Of a DNA stretch of 64,000 bases, positions 1 through 13,100 are shown piece by piece. The position numbers and the translations under genes were made by a program. The stretch spans positions 54,282,046-54,346,045 of the forward strand of contig NC_088302.1 in NCBI RefSeq assembly GCF_032854445.1, given 5' to 3'. The notes under the pieces were generated by a model that saw only the letters and a list, made by a program, of their open reading frames with translations, was not told the DNA's origin and made no database searches. Numbering within the stretch: the first letter of the stretch is position 1; each line of letters starts with the position of its first letter. Source of the stretch: Liolophura sinensis. Lineage: Eukaryota > Mollusca > Polyplacophora > Chitonida > Chitonidae.

Positions 1-523
1 AAGAGCTTCCATTTATACGTGAAGGATTGAAGTGAAGTTTGATATGAGTCATTCCGTAATAGGGTTCATGTAGTGTGGAGATGACAGTTATGTTGACAAT
101 TATCTTCACTGGTTGTGCAGCCGTTCAAGACTTGTTTATCCATAGCAAAGTATGTTTTGCATAGAACAGAAATATAACAGCCACACTATGCTGTCTGATT
201 GTTGAAAGTAAAATGTAAATGAGTGAGTGAGTGAAGTTATGAATTTGGCGTCTTCCAAGTCCTGAAAAGGGATGCTGCACGCCACACTTAACTGCAAGAG
301 TAAATCTACACTACATAATTAGCGATAACACTCAAATAAACTGGATGAAGATTAGGACGACTCAAAATCGCCTTGAATTAACAATAAACTTGTCCACTCC
401 ATTGAAAACTTTAACTCTGTTCCGCAGAGAACACAGAACTGCCTGTGATGTGTGCTGAAAAATGCCATAATGTCTTAGCTTTGCAAATATAGGAGTTCTG
501 ACTAGATCATATCTGGGACATAA
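1..523. other. Intergenic, nothing recognised
   Basis: AT-rich sequence before the first tandem array. I see no exon-like frame with splice sites, no RNA gene and no transposon end. Confidence 0.4.
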
Positions 524-1034
524 AGACTTATTTTAAAAAGAGACCGAAAGAGAAAAACTGGAATAGCATAAATACTTATTTAAAATAGAGACAGAAAGAG
601 AAAAACTGGAATAGCATAAATACTTATTTAAAATAGAGACAGAAAGAGAAAAACTGGAATAGCATAAATACTTATTTAAAAAAGAGGCAAAAAGAGAAAA
701 ACTGGAATAGCACAAATTCTTATTTAAAATAGAGACAGAAAGAGAAAAACTGGAATAGCATAAATACTTATTTAAAAAAGAGGCAAAAAGAGAAAAACTG
801 GAATAGCATAAATACTTATTTAAAAAAAGAGACAGAAAGGGAAAAACTGGAATAGCATAAATACTTATTTAAAAAAGAGACAGAAAGAGAAAAACTGGAA
901 TAGCATAAATACTTATTTAAAAAAGAGACAGAAAGAGAAAAACTGGAATAGCATAAATACTTATTGAACAAAGAGGCAAAAGGGAAAAAATGGAATAGCA
1001 TAATTACTTATTTAAACAAGAGGGAGAAAGAGAA
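524..1034. repeat. Minisatellite, 48-bp unit, about 10 copies
   Basis: A 48-bp unit repeats head to tail. Landmark words are GGAATAGCATAAATACTTAT followed by a purine-rich AGAGACAGAAAGAG stretch. The spacing of the GGAATAGC landmark is exactly 48 at the left edge. Because 48 is divisible by three, a repetitive frame stays open on the - strand; it is not a gene. Copies differ mainly by an A-run (AAAATAG versus AAAAAAG) and degrade at the right edge. Confidence 0.9.
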
Positions 1035-1811
1035 CTAAAGCATTAATTTGATGGGGTAAATTCACGTGAATGAATGACTTCCTAAGGGATTAGGGGATTT
1101 AGGGAAGATAATACTGAAGGGAATCTCTAGGCATGCACTTCATTTTTCTCACAAACGTTTTATCCAATAGACGCTTGCACAGTGTATGGACGAAGACCCA
1201 AGAAAGCATCCATTATTCGAAAAATTACACATGCAAATTAGGCAATGATGACGCCATGTATATTTTCTGGTGAACTAGTATATTAACTAGTGAATGAATA
1301 ATAAACAGAGTACAGTTATACTATCTACATTGTTTCGCAAATATGAGTATTTGTCAACCAGTGCAAGGATTGTACATTATACAAATCCTGAGTCCTAAAC
1401 AACAACTTCAATGTGTACTACGCTATCGACGTGGTTCAATCTATTCCTTCATGATTGTAATTTTTGGACATCCTTAAAAACGACAATGCCTTCAAGATGC
1501 GCCCAATAGCATTTTACTGCTGACGTCAAGAAGAAAAGAAGAAGAAAAAAATAGCTAGAAAATCCTCTGCTTTCTTGACATCTAACAATGACATCTAAAC
1601 CTAACCTGAACTCTTTAGTTGGGACAAAATAACGAAGTCGCTCAGCGCTTTACATCTCGCATGAACCTCTGATGGTAGTTTTAAGGCATTTAACATGGAA
1701 CTGACAAAAGCCTTTAACACTGCTTGTGCGTATTATTGTAAACTGAAGCATGAAGAACTTAGAAGAAAAGACAGCACCAGACCAAATGTACATGTGCACG
1801 GATAAATTAAG
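1035..1811. other. Intergenic, nothing recognised
   Basis: No exon, RNA gene or repeat family is recognisable here. Confidence 0.35.
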
Positions 1812-1881
1812 TTTTTTTTTACTTATTTATTTGATTGGTGTTTTACACCGTACTTAAGAATATTTCACTTATACGACGGAG
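1812..1881 (-). mobile_element. SINE tail fragment
   Basis: About 70 bp matching the 3' part of the SINEs seen whole at 22.85 and 61.6 kb: a TTTATT-rich run, GATTGGTGTTTTACACCGTA, then AATATTTCACTTATACGACG. The tRNA head and most of the core are missing. Orientation is given relative to the tRNA-related head. Confidence 0.7.
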
Positions 1882-2180
1882 AAAAGAATTCTTTTCCGCA
1901 TTCTTGTACAGTTAACTGCTTTAAAATTTCACCATGTCTTGCAGCCAGTAACCAATGGCCATATTCAGAAAATTTTGAATAAGTGAATTTTATATTTGTT
2001 AATCATGTTTATTTGAGAAGAATGTAAAACTATCCTCTTGTATGAATAAGCATCAGTTTCTCAGTCATTTCCGTTTGCAGGGGAGGCGTGATTGGCTGCG
2101 ATGGTAATTAGTAATCGCAGAATGTTTAGATTACAGTGGATGAAAAATCTACATGTGATAGAGACGAATAATATAAAATT

Positions 2181-2732
2181 GTACATGTGGTAAGTACTGA
2201 CGCTTGTGTTTATATTCACGATATACACGTAGTAAGCGCTGATGCTTGTGTTTATATTCACGATGTACACGTAGTAAGTACTGATGCTTGTGTTTATATT
2301 CACGATATACACGTAGTAAGCACTGATGCTTGTGTTTATATTCACGATGTACACCTAGTAATTACTGACGCTTGTGTTTATATTCACGATATACACGTAG
2401 TAAGCGCTGATGCTTGTGTTTATATTCACGATGTACACGTAGTAAGTACTGATGCTTGTGTTTATATTCACGATATACACGTAGTAAGCACTGATGCTTG
2501 TGTTTATATTCACGATGTACACCTAGTAATTACTGACGCTTGTGTTTATATTCACGATATACACGTAGTAAGCACTGATGCTTGTGTTTATATTCTCGAT
2601 GTACACGTAGTAAGTACTGATACTTGTGCTTATATTCACGATGTACATCTAGTAAGTACTGATGCTTGTGCTTATATTCACGTTGTACACGTAGTAAGTA
2701 CTGATATTTGTGTTCATATTCACGATGTGTAC
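2181..2732. repeat. Minisatellite, 42-bp unit with 168-bp higher-order period
   Basis: About 13 copies of a 42-bp unit built on GATGCTTGTGTTTATATTCA and CGATGTACACGTAGTAAGTA. Variants follow a fixed order of four (alternating ATACAC/GTACAC and GTAG/CTAG forms), so there is a higher-order unit of 168 bp repeated at least twice. The reading frame stays open on both strands because 42 is a multiple of three; no gene is inferred. Confidence 0.9.
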
Positions 2733-3599
2733 CTTTTCTTGATGCATACTGTTTACATTTTATACGGTGAAAAAAAATTACATCTAGGAAACAGCTTTTT
2801 ATAATAGATCTAAATCGAAAGAGGGGAAGACAATTGTGTGTTGTGGGTATCTGTGCCTAAAATATTTAGAAATATTTGCTTTCTCTTGCTTTACTCATAT
2901 TCAATATTTACTTTGCGGATAAAAAAACATTACTGATACCCCATACATTAATTCAATAGCTTGACAGGGGTTGTCTATTTGCATAGTTACGAGATGTTTC
3001 CCACCGAAGACCAGTAGCATTTCTGGCCATTATAACCTATATATGTTTTTCCAAAACTCGTCGTAAAATCCTGTAATATTGGGTGTAATCACAATATCGA
3101 TTTCGTCTTTTGATTTCAGTTTTCACACAGGCCATTATCTTCAATGATCAAAATTATGACAGTCATCCATTTAACATTTATGTGTACCACCAGTATTTCA
3201 GCTGAAAGAATGCACAAAACATGCCTTGTTTAAGCATGCCTGGTTGGGAGTGTACGCTAAGTGATGTTATTTGTACACAGACAAATGTAGTTGTCAAGTG
3301 AGCGTTCCATAAACAGGGAATGAACTTCATTACAGACGCTCATGTAAATAATTATATCAAGCGTTTGTCTAACTGTGAATTGTAGCGCCCATCACGCAGA
3401 ACGACAACATGAGTGAATATCGGAAATAAAAAATACTCCCCCATACGAGATGAGATCGAGGGCTGTGGAATGTTAGCTTCATTCCTTAGCATTAATTTAA
3501 GGTTAGTTCACTGTGCACAGAATTCATTATTAATTCAGATATCCTCAGGAAAGAGTTGAAACTTTTTTACGCAATAGTTTTATCTGTATTGTTACCACA
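2733..3599. other. Upstream flank of the secreted-protein gene
   Basis: Region between the 42-bp array and the first start codon. It should hold the promoter and 5' UTR of the + strand gene, but I see no convincing TATA box or initiator and do not mark one. Confidence 0.3.
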
Positions 3600-3696
3600 A
3601 TGTCGCCGTTTGCCTGGGTCTCGTTGGGGAATGTACTTGGAGTGTGCTTGGCTCTGGTTAGTCCAGCAACAGGTCTGGTCTCCCGGGAGAGTATTG
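3600..3696 (+). CDS. Exon 1: signal peptide
   Basis: ATG at 3600 opens 32 codons plus one base. The peptide MSPFAWVSLGNVLGVCLALV is hydrophobic and is followed by small residues (SPATG) suited to signal peptidase. The donor is ATTG|GTAAGA. Adding the leftover G to exon 2 gives Asp, and the frame then runs directly into the conserved domain. A longer overlapping frame starting at 3556 reads through this donor and ends at a stop, so I prefer the 3600 start. Confidence 0.75.
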
Positions 3697-3993
3697 GTAA
3701 GATGGTTTCTAGATCTTAAGCTATGTTATCGTAGACGTGAATAATTAACTTTCTTGTACTACATGTGTAAATGATGTGTAAATGGTTTAATATTTAATAT
3801 GTACCGGTGCAATACTCAAAGCAACGAATGTTTGTCATATGCTACAAAATGGAAGTGAATGACAGCTGACATTACATACATGCATACATACATACATGCA
3901 CGCATACATACACGCATACATACACGCATACATACACGCATACATACACGCATACATACATACATACATACATACATACATACATACATACAT

Positions 3994-4027
<34 letters not shown>

Positions 4028-4030
4028 GCG

Positions 4031-4120
<90 letters not shown>

Positions 4121-7100
4121 TACATACATACATACATACATACATACATACATACATACATACATACATACATAACTTGGTACGTTCTTCAGTGGACTTC
4201 TCTACATGCCTACGTCAGCCAAGATTGTCAAGATCGATGCGGCGAAGATGACCTTATGCGATAGTCAGAAAAATTGATAGTGCAGTTGACTGTGCTTTAG
4301 TTAAATCTAACTTACTCCGTGTTCTCCAGCAATTTAAGGTCCACTATAGTATAGTATCAGACAATGGTTTGAAGGCACTCTCCGTGACTAATGCATTGAT
4401 GAACCACCTGTACAGAGAAAGCTCCAAAGTGACCCATGAACGAGATGAAACAACCAATAATAGTTTTAAACCGAAGATTCTAAAAGTAATTTAGAACAAG
4501 TACAATAAAGGCTAGCCTGGCCTGTTACAATAACCGAGATAACATCTGTAGTGCTATGCAACAGTTAAAAACGCCAAAATCTTCAATGCCAGGGTGATTT
4601 TTAAATGAATTGATTGTTAGATGAAAAAAGCTCGTTCATTGTATGTTAACTTTGTTTAATGTTATATTTAGTACTACATATTAAATAAAGCCCTGACCTG
4701 AAGGGCATGTTAAACGTTTGTGCCAAAACAATTCAGGTTTCAGTCTGCATTTGGATTCTCAACAATTCAAAACTCGACGATCGGCACTACAATTCCATAC
4801 AAAGAGTATTTGACAGAATTTGAAAAAAACAAAATGGCCTTCTTTGGTTCTACTATTTCTAAAGGTTAAGATTAACAGGTCATTGCTAGAATTTCTCAGT
4901 GATTTTTAATACAGCTCTATGTGAAATCCGGTGATGCTATTACCAATAGTGCAGGTAATGGAATGGGTACAAAGTTCTCAGCGCTTTCAGCATGCAGGTA
5001 ATGGAATGGGTACAAAGTTCTCAGCGCTTTCAGCATACAGGTAATGGAATGGGTACAAAGTTCTCAGCGCTTTCAGCATACAGGTAATGGAATGGGTACA
5101 AAGTTCTCAGCGCTTTCAGCATACAAGTAATGGAATAGGTACAAAGTTCTCAGCGCTTTCAGCATGCAGGTAATGGAATGGGTACAAAGTTCTCAGCGCT
5201 TTCAGCATACAAGTAATGGAATAGGTACAAAGTTCTCAGCGCTTTCAGCATGCAGGTAATGGAATGGGTACAAAGTTCTCAGCGCTTTCAGCATACAGGT
5301 AATGGAATGGGTACAAAGCTCTCAGCGCTTTCAGCATGCAGGTAATGGAATGGGTACAAAGTTCTCAGCGCTTTCAGCATACAGGTAATGGAATGGGTTA
5401 CAAAGTTCTCAGCGCTTTCAGCATACAAGTAATGGAATAGGTACAAAGTTCTCAGCGTTTTACGCATAGAGGCCTATAGCTGATTTCATACATGAACATG
5501 GCCATATACGAAATTGCTATACAGTTATGTCTTTTAAAACTCGACCCTTTTGTTATATTAGCCTTGGGGAGTAAATCTAGTTTTCAAAATTATTTAATTA
5601 ATGTCACAATTAAGAAATTCGTGATTCTCATAGCTAGGCTTAGAATTTCATGGATTGAAAACAAATGAAACGGGAAGGTGAATAAAGCGAAAACCCGATA
5701 CGAGGTTTTGGAAATTGTACAGAATGTAATTGCATAGCTTCCAATATGTTTTCGATATGCTATAACATTTATAACCGTCAACGAGAGAAGTATTTATGCC
5801 AGATCCAGGTAGATTATCCTTATTACATCTGGATATTCTCCCATAATGCCAGATCCAGGTAGCATATCCTTATTACATCTGGATAGTCCCCCCTGGTGCC
5901 AGATCCAGCTGGATTATCCTTATTACATCTGGATAGTCTCCCTTAATGCCAGATCCAGGTAGACTATCTTTATTACATCTGGATAGTCCCCCTGGTGCCA
6001 GATCCAGGTGGATTATCCTCATTACATCTGGATAGTCTCCCTTAATGCCAGATCCAGGTAGATTATCCTTATTACATCTGGATATTCTCCCTTAATGCCA
6101 GATCCAGGTAGGCTATCCTTATTACATCTGGATAGTCCCCCCTGGTGCCAGATCCAGGTAGATTATCCTTATTACATCTGGATAGTCTCCCTTAAAGCCA
6201 GATCCAGGTAGATTATCCTTATTACATCTGGATAGTTCCCCCTGGTGCCAGATCCAGGTAGATTATCCTTATTACATCTGGATAGTCTCCCTTAATGCCA
6301 GATCCAGGTAGGCTATCCTTATTACATCTGGATAGTCCCCCCTGATGCCAGATCCAGGTAGCCCTCAGAGACAGATCTCGTTTTGCATCAAGCTGTAAAG
6401 AGACAGAGAATTTTTGGAATGATTGATAAAATTTTTCATTTATTGAAGATGACAGAATGATTCAGATAAAGGGGGCATTTATAACAGAATAAGTGCCTTG
6501 ACATGTAAAGTCAGGGTAACTGTAATAACCCCCCGAAGTCTCTGACTAATCCTGTGTAGGGCAATAGACGATTCACCCTCGGCCCAGCATTGGTACAACA
6601 TAGACATCTATAGAAGAAATTTACCGCCTTAAAGAACCAAAACCAGGAGAAGGTGCAGCTCTTGCTGAACACGTTCATCTTGGCTAGTTGACAAGAAAAA
6701 CACCATTTCTATAAAATTGTTTTGACATGACAATGATGTCATAACAATTCCAATGGACTAAAGGTTTACAGCCCACACTGAACAAGTTCAGAGCACAAGG
6801 TGGAGTGCAGTCATAATAATATGTTCATAATCTATTACCAGAACGAACACCATGTTTCCAACTGACTGCATGAATTTGCAGCTCAAGCTGAACCAATTCA
6901 AAAACACTCTATCTTTCCACAAGTTCAATGTCCACGACTGTTAGAAGAATGAAACCATCTTTCTGAAAATTGTTTTGACATGACAATAATTTCAACTGCC
7001 AGAAACAATTTGCAGTCCAAGCTGAACACATTCAAAAAACCATGTGTGGAACAGTCTTTCAACATATTCACTGTCTATGACTACTACAACAATGCAAAAT

Positions 7101-10100
7101 ATCTGTTTGACACTGTTTTGACATGACGATAATGTAATACCAATTTCTAGAATATTGAATGAATTTACAGCTCTAGATGAACAATTTCAAAACAACATGT
7201 GTAATATATTCATGTCAAAGGCCAAGGACCACTGGTATACAAAAGGATAGAAACAGTTACAAACAGTTCTGCAGTCCACACTTAACCCGTCCGAGAGAAA
7301 TCTGTTGCAGCACAATACATGATATGTATTAGGAAACATGAGAAAAAAACTGAACATTATGTTTTCTGTCAGCATATAAATGAAAAGAATAAACAGTACA
7401 TTCAATATTCGCCTAGCTGGCCGTGGAACTAGCCTTTGTGCTCTCAGCTTTTGTTTAGTGGTCACCCAGTTTGAGGGTGGTGAGACATTACGCTCTGTCG
7501 CTCTTAGCGGCAGGAAGTATTCACTAGCCTCTCTGTAAATAGCCTGTTTAGTTTAGTGCATTTCCACTTTGTAATACCTTATCTATTTCGCACTCAGCAT
7601 CCACACTGTTCCAAACGCATAGTTGTGGTCCTCTCTTTAGGGTAGTAGTTCTCGCTCTGGCCCACAATGTTGTGGGCAGGGCTAGTAAATAGACCCTTAA
7701 GCCTTAAGCTTGTAATACAGGGAGGTGTACAACCGGTTGATGTATACAATCGGCTAAAGGAGTTAGTGGGGAGTGGGCCTAATGTCTTAAAGGGACTAAT
7801 CAATGTCTCTAGAGATGTCTGAAATGTTACAGTGGCTACGCAAACTGTGAAGGAACAGCTGTTGGCTAGTGGCTTCACATTCAAAGGGGTAGACTGTCCA
7901 ATATATGATGTGGAGGAGCAAAGGCTCCTGGTTAGATCTCGATGTCCTATCGAGGTGCCCGATGACACTATTCGAGGTTTGATGTCCCAGTATGGGACGG
8001 TCCCTCACGTCAGCCGGGAACATTACCTTTTTGATAGGTCACTTGAGAATGGTATGAGCCGTATTTACATGGGTGGTGTGACCGAGATCATTCCACAATC
8101 AATTCCGGTTGGGAATTTTAGAATTCCTTGGTGGTACAGAGGTCAGGTCCGTGCCTGTCACATCTGCGATAGCACAGAACATTTCAAGGCCCACTGTCCT
8201 TTAAAGGATAAATGGCTCAAGTGTAAACAGGCAGGCCACTTTCAAAAGGACTGCCCGTTGAGCGATGAAAATGACAATGGCGATAATAACGATAACGATT
8301 GCAATGATAATGATGATGATGATAAAGATAGTAATGATTATGAAGTTGAAAGTGACAATAAAGATGAGAATGAAGGTCGAGAAGAGGATGATGGTAATTA
8401 TAGTGAGGGACATGGGGATGATATGGAAATTGGGGTTTCTGGCGAGTCTGTTCCTTCCAGTCAACAAAATAAGGGGACTTTGGATAACTCTACTGCTGAC
8501 AACGAGGAAGCTGGAGAGTGGCAAGTTGTCACCAACTCCATATCCTCCAGCAAAAAAAATCGAAATAAGCGCATTGATGCTACAAATAAGGTCAGGAAGT
8601 TAAGCGAATCGCCAGTAGTAGGTGGGCCACAGAGCCTTTGCGAGGCATCTCAGACGTCAAATAGCTCGGAGTGGGTTGTCAGCATGAGTCAAATCTCGAA
8701 TACCTCCTCACTCCCTAGATCGTCAGAAATTTCGAACACTACGCCATCCTGCATTAAGGAGACGCAATCCAGTGGCGTGACGCCCTCCAGAGGTGCACTT
8801 GGTAAGAGCCCCTCCTTATGGGGTAGCACGCTCAGCCCTGACCCGCCTACAATGTCTAAAGATATAGCAGATTGTCTTTATCCTCAGGGAAGCTCTCAGC
8901 AATCTGATATGTCTAGGGCTGGTGGAGAATCCAGTATGGAGGAATCTCTTTCGGAAATGAATGCACCCGAAGACTTGCCTGCCTATACCAATGGCAAGGG
9001 TGAGGTCCTGGTACCTGTCCCAACATCCCTGGGGTCGTATTATCGCACATTGCGACGCGGTTCAAAAAGCAGAGGAAGTTGATAACGTTGTCACAGGAGA
9101 ATTTTGCTAAGCTTAGGGCAGCGATGTATAAAAAGTCCACGAAAAAAAACACAAATATGTATTCATAATGGCTACTACAAAGATCTTACAGTGGAACTGT
9201 AGAAGATTGAGGTGTAACCTCGCAGAGCTCCAGATGTTAGCTCAAGACCTCAATCCTATAGCTTTTAGCTTGCAGGAAACTCTAATGACTGATCCTAGTT
9301 ATCAATGTCGAGGTTATGTATTTCATCACGCTGTTGCCACGCCTACAAAGGCATCAGGCGGTTCTCCTCTTTCGATCAGGTAGGGCGTAATACTCAATAG
9401 ACTGGCACTGAACATCGACTTGCAGGCGGTGGCGGTGCGTATCACACTGGGTATAGTATTAACAATCTGTTCTATTTATATACAACCTTCTACTCTTCAC
9501 CAACAAGTGTTGCAAATTATATATGATCAATTACCTAAACCGTGCCTTCTTTTGGGTGACTTTAATGCCCACAGTGTTCTCTGGGGTGACTCTGAACGTA
9601 ACTAGAAGGGCTCTTATGTTATATCTAATAACTCTCTATGCGTCTTAAATGATGGCACACATACTTACCTTCATCCTGCAAAGAGCACTTGTTCGGTCCT
9701 TGATTTGGCTCTGGTTGATGCAGGGCTTGGAATTTAGCTGGAGCGTCCATGATGATCTGTGCGGAAGCGACCACTTCCCCACTATACTTACCCTTCAGGA
9801 GCCGGTATCATCCTCCCTTCCAGGCTTTAATTATGATAAAGCAGACTGGCCCCGCTTTGCTGTTCTGTGTGGTGAAACACTTACTAGCGACCTTTTTCTT
9901 GATGCAGTTGATCCTATCCAGTTATTCCCGGATCAGCTAATCGATATAGCCTCCAAATGTATCCCGAAATCAGGTGCCGTTCCCCGTATTAAGAAACTTT
10001 GAAGAAGTGTCAGTCAACAGAAATAATGTTGCCAGTTGTATGACGAGATAGCCGAAGATATTGTTTCAGGGCATGCACAGGACACATGGATGGATCGTTG

Positions 10101-13100
10101 GCTTTACCTATATTGATATGAACTGGTTTAAGGTTTAAGGTTGAAGTGGGTAATAATGACATTACTACTATTGGCACATGCCTTATTGGGATTGGGGTTT
10201 ACTACTGTGAGACAATGAGTATTTGCCACCACACTTGGAACATTCACGTTTGTTTGTGCACTCCTTTGACCTGACACTTTCCAAATTTGAGAAATTTCCA
10301 ACAAAAGCCATACTGGTACGGGTTGGAAGGGTTTATTTCTATTGTTCGAAAGAAATGGCTGGGTTTCGCGAAGACTGCGCTTGGATAGGAAAGTGTAAAA
10401 TGTAGCAATGGATTTTAGACTGCACAGTCTCCATAACTCATCAAGAATCATGCTCCAGTCTAATAACTAGGTAGCGTTTTCGGAAATTCTCATCGTAATA
10501 TCTGACTGCATCAAAATTAAAGTGTTGATCCAGTAAGCGTACAGTGTTGTCATACTTGATGAGTCCAGTGATCTGATCAGGGTATTTGGAACAGTAGAGA
10601 GACATATAAATGTCGAAAACCTGCTACCACTGTGTGATACTGCTGATACTCTTTTCACCATGTGAACTGACATTAACAACTCTGCAATCTGAGGACAGTT
10701 TGATATACTATTCATCCTCTGATGTGGATCCAAAATCTACATTAATTCGTTTGAAAATATTTTTGTTCTTAGCTTAGCATTTACATTCAATCCCAGAGGC
10801 ACTGAAGATGACACCAAGTTAAAAATGGGCAGGTCTTCAATATCATAGGTCTCCTTACCAAATAAGCTCTGTAATGGTACTGGGGATCGTTCCCGGGGCA
10901 AGGAGGTACCGGGACATATCGTCGGGGGAGGTGGTAGAGTCTTGTGCTTGGAAGCCGAGGTGGGCGGGCAAGGAGGAGAGTCATCTGCGCAGACGGCCTT
11001 GTAGAATACGAATAACTTCTTCCGCTACCTGAGTGGCAGATGGACATTCACATGGTGGGGAAGGGATTGGAGGGGTCGCATGAGCTTGAGGGGCTGCTGG
11101 ATTTGAGGCTGTGCTCTTTACACGGGTACGTTTGGGCCTAGGATGGGCACCTGTAAGGGTTGCGGTAGTAGCCTTACGCTAGTTGGTTGGCATGGCTGAT
11201 CTGGAAAAACAGCAATGTACACGTATATGTCACTGAACAGACTAATTTGTTACTTATACCCTGCAGCAATTATACAGACAGTCATTCAATACAACAATCA
11301 CGAAGCTAAGTGTAACATGCATTGATCCATAAATGTATCCAAAAACTTAGTGTTGCTTGTAGCCTTACATTAATGACGAAAAGCAACAAGTACAATGAAA
11401 TGTTAGATAGCCAGTAAACTAAGTCACATTGTACATGTTCCTCATTCTTCACTGAAGTCTTTTGTGACCAAGTTTATTTAGTCACATTGTACATGTTCCT
11501 CATTCTTCACCAAAGTCTTTTGTGACCAAGTTTACTTAGTCACATTGTACATGTTCTCCAGTCTTCACCAAAGTCTTTTGTGACCAAGTTTACTTAGTCA
11601 CATTGTACATGTTCTCCAGTCTAAAGTCTTTTGTCTTTTGTGACCAAGTTTACTTAGTCACATTGTACATGTTCCTCATTCTTCACCAAAGTCTTTTGTG
11701 ACCAAGTTTACTTAGTCACACTGTACATGTTCTCCAGTCTTCACCAAAGTCTTTTGTGACCAAGTTTACTTAGTCACATCATACATGTTTCTGGAACCAA
11801 CTTAATTAATTTACTTAATCATTACATGTACTCGATCTTTACCGAACTCACCTATGAATAAGTTTACTGTAAATGTGTTCGATGCGCCAATCAGAGAAGG
11901 GATCATTTTATTCTGTTTTAGAGTTCTTTATCATCACCGAAGTAAATGGCTTTTAGCCAGAACAAACTTAACTGTGGTACTGAGTCAGTATTACATATTT
12001 TACAACCCAAAGGACAAGCATAGTATATACTGGTATTCATTTTTTTTTATCTATAGCAATTTTGCCAGATGGGGAGAAGCAATAAATGTATTTTTTCCAG
12101 AATTTAGATCATGATGTTGAAATTATTTCACTTGTTCTTGACTGATCCTTCTTTTACATTTACCGTGTACTTGATCATGTTTTGTTTCAGATGGGCGTTG
12201 TGAATGGAAAATGGTGTTTAAAGCCGCCAGTGGCGATGGCCGCGATGTTTTGGATATGTTTCTAAACGGCGGCAATATGAACGTGGACGTAACAGCTGCC
12301 AAGGACCTTAGCAGCGATCTGATCTATAGAGATTATCGTATACTAGACAATTGGGGGCATCTGATTACAAAACAGGTAGTTCTGTCGTACTGGAAACTTA
12401 CTCTGCAACCTCTGAACTGATAAAATAAATCTCTTCACGGAGAAGTGGTAGGGCGGTAAGGTATGTATAGCTTAGAAGTGAGAAGTGGGCGGTAAGCCAT
12501 GTATGGAGGAGAAGTGGTAAGGCGGTAAGCTATGTTTAGAGGAGAAGTAGTAAAGCGGTAAGCCAGAGGGAGGAGCAGTAAGTCAGGTATAGAGGAGAAG
12601 TTGTAAGAAATGTCTGGGGGAAGGAACGTAAGCCAAGTACAGAGTAAGTGGTAAGACGGTAAGTCATTTGTAGAGAAGTAGTAAGGCGGTAAGTCAATTG
12701 TAGAGGAGAAATGGTAAGGAATGTCTCGGGAGGGACAGTAAGCCATGTGCAGAGGAGAAGTCGTCATTTATAGAAGAGGAGTGGTAAGCAATGCCTGGGG
12801 AGAAACAGTAAGCCATCTGCTGGGGAGAAGTGATAAGACCGTAAGACATGCACAGAGGAGAAGTGGTAAGTTATGTTTGAGGGAAGGGCAGTAAGCCGTG
12901 TACAGAGGGGAAGTCGTCATATATAGAAGAGGAGTGGTAAGCAATACCTGGGGAGAAACAGTAAGCCATCTGCTGGGGAGAAGTGGTACGACCGTAAGCC
13001 ATGCACAGAGGAGAAGTGGTAAGCTGTGTTTGGGGGGGGGGGGGGGGGTAGGACAGTAAGCCGTGTACAGAGAAGTGCAAATTTATAGAAGAGGAGTGGT

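Larger units (their letters stand above)
7420..10120 (+). mobile_element. Decayed non-LTR retrotransposon (LINE), no reverse transcriptase left
   Basis: A probable 5' leader (7420-7750) is followed by a gag-like ORF1 and then an apurinic-endonuclease (EEP) segment with several frame breaks. The copy stops after the endonuclease near 10120, so the reverse transcriptase and 3' end are missing. Protein order and motifs fit the I/Jockey group of LINEs; clade assignment is from memory and uncertain. It lies in intron 1 of the secreted-protein gene in the same orientation. Confidence 0.75.

Noticed and set aside
3816-4264. Cys-Val and Thr-His repeat proteins
   Set aside because: Microsatellite translation.
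7832-9082. Host zinc-knuckle gene
   Set aside because: Followed directly by LINE endonuclease motifs, lacks an ATG, and has an upstream in-frame stop within the same protein.
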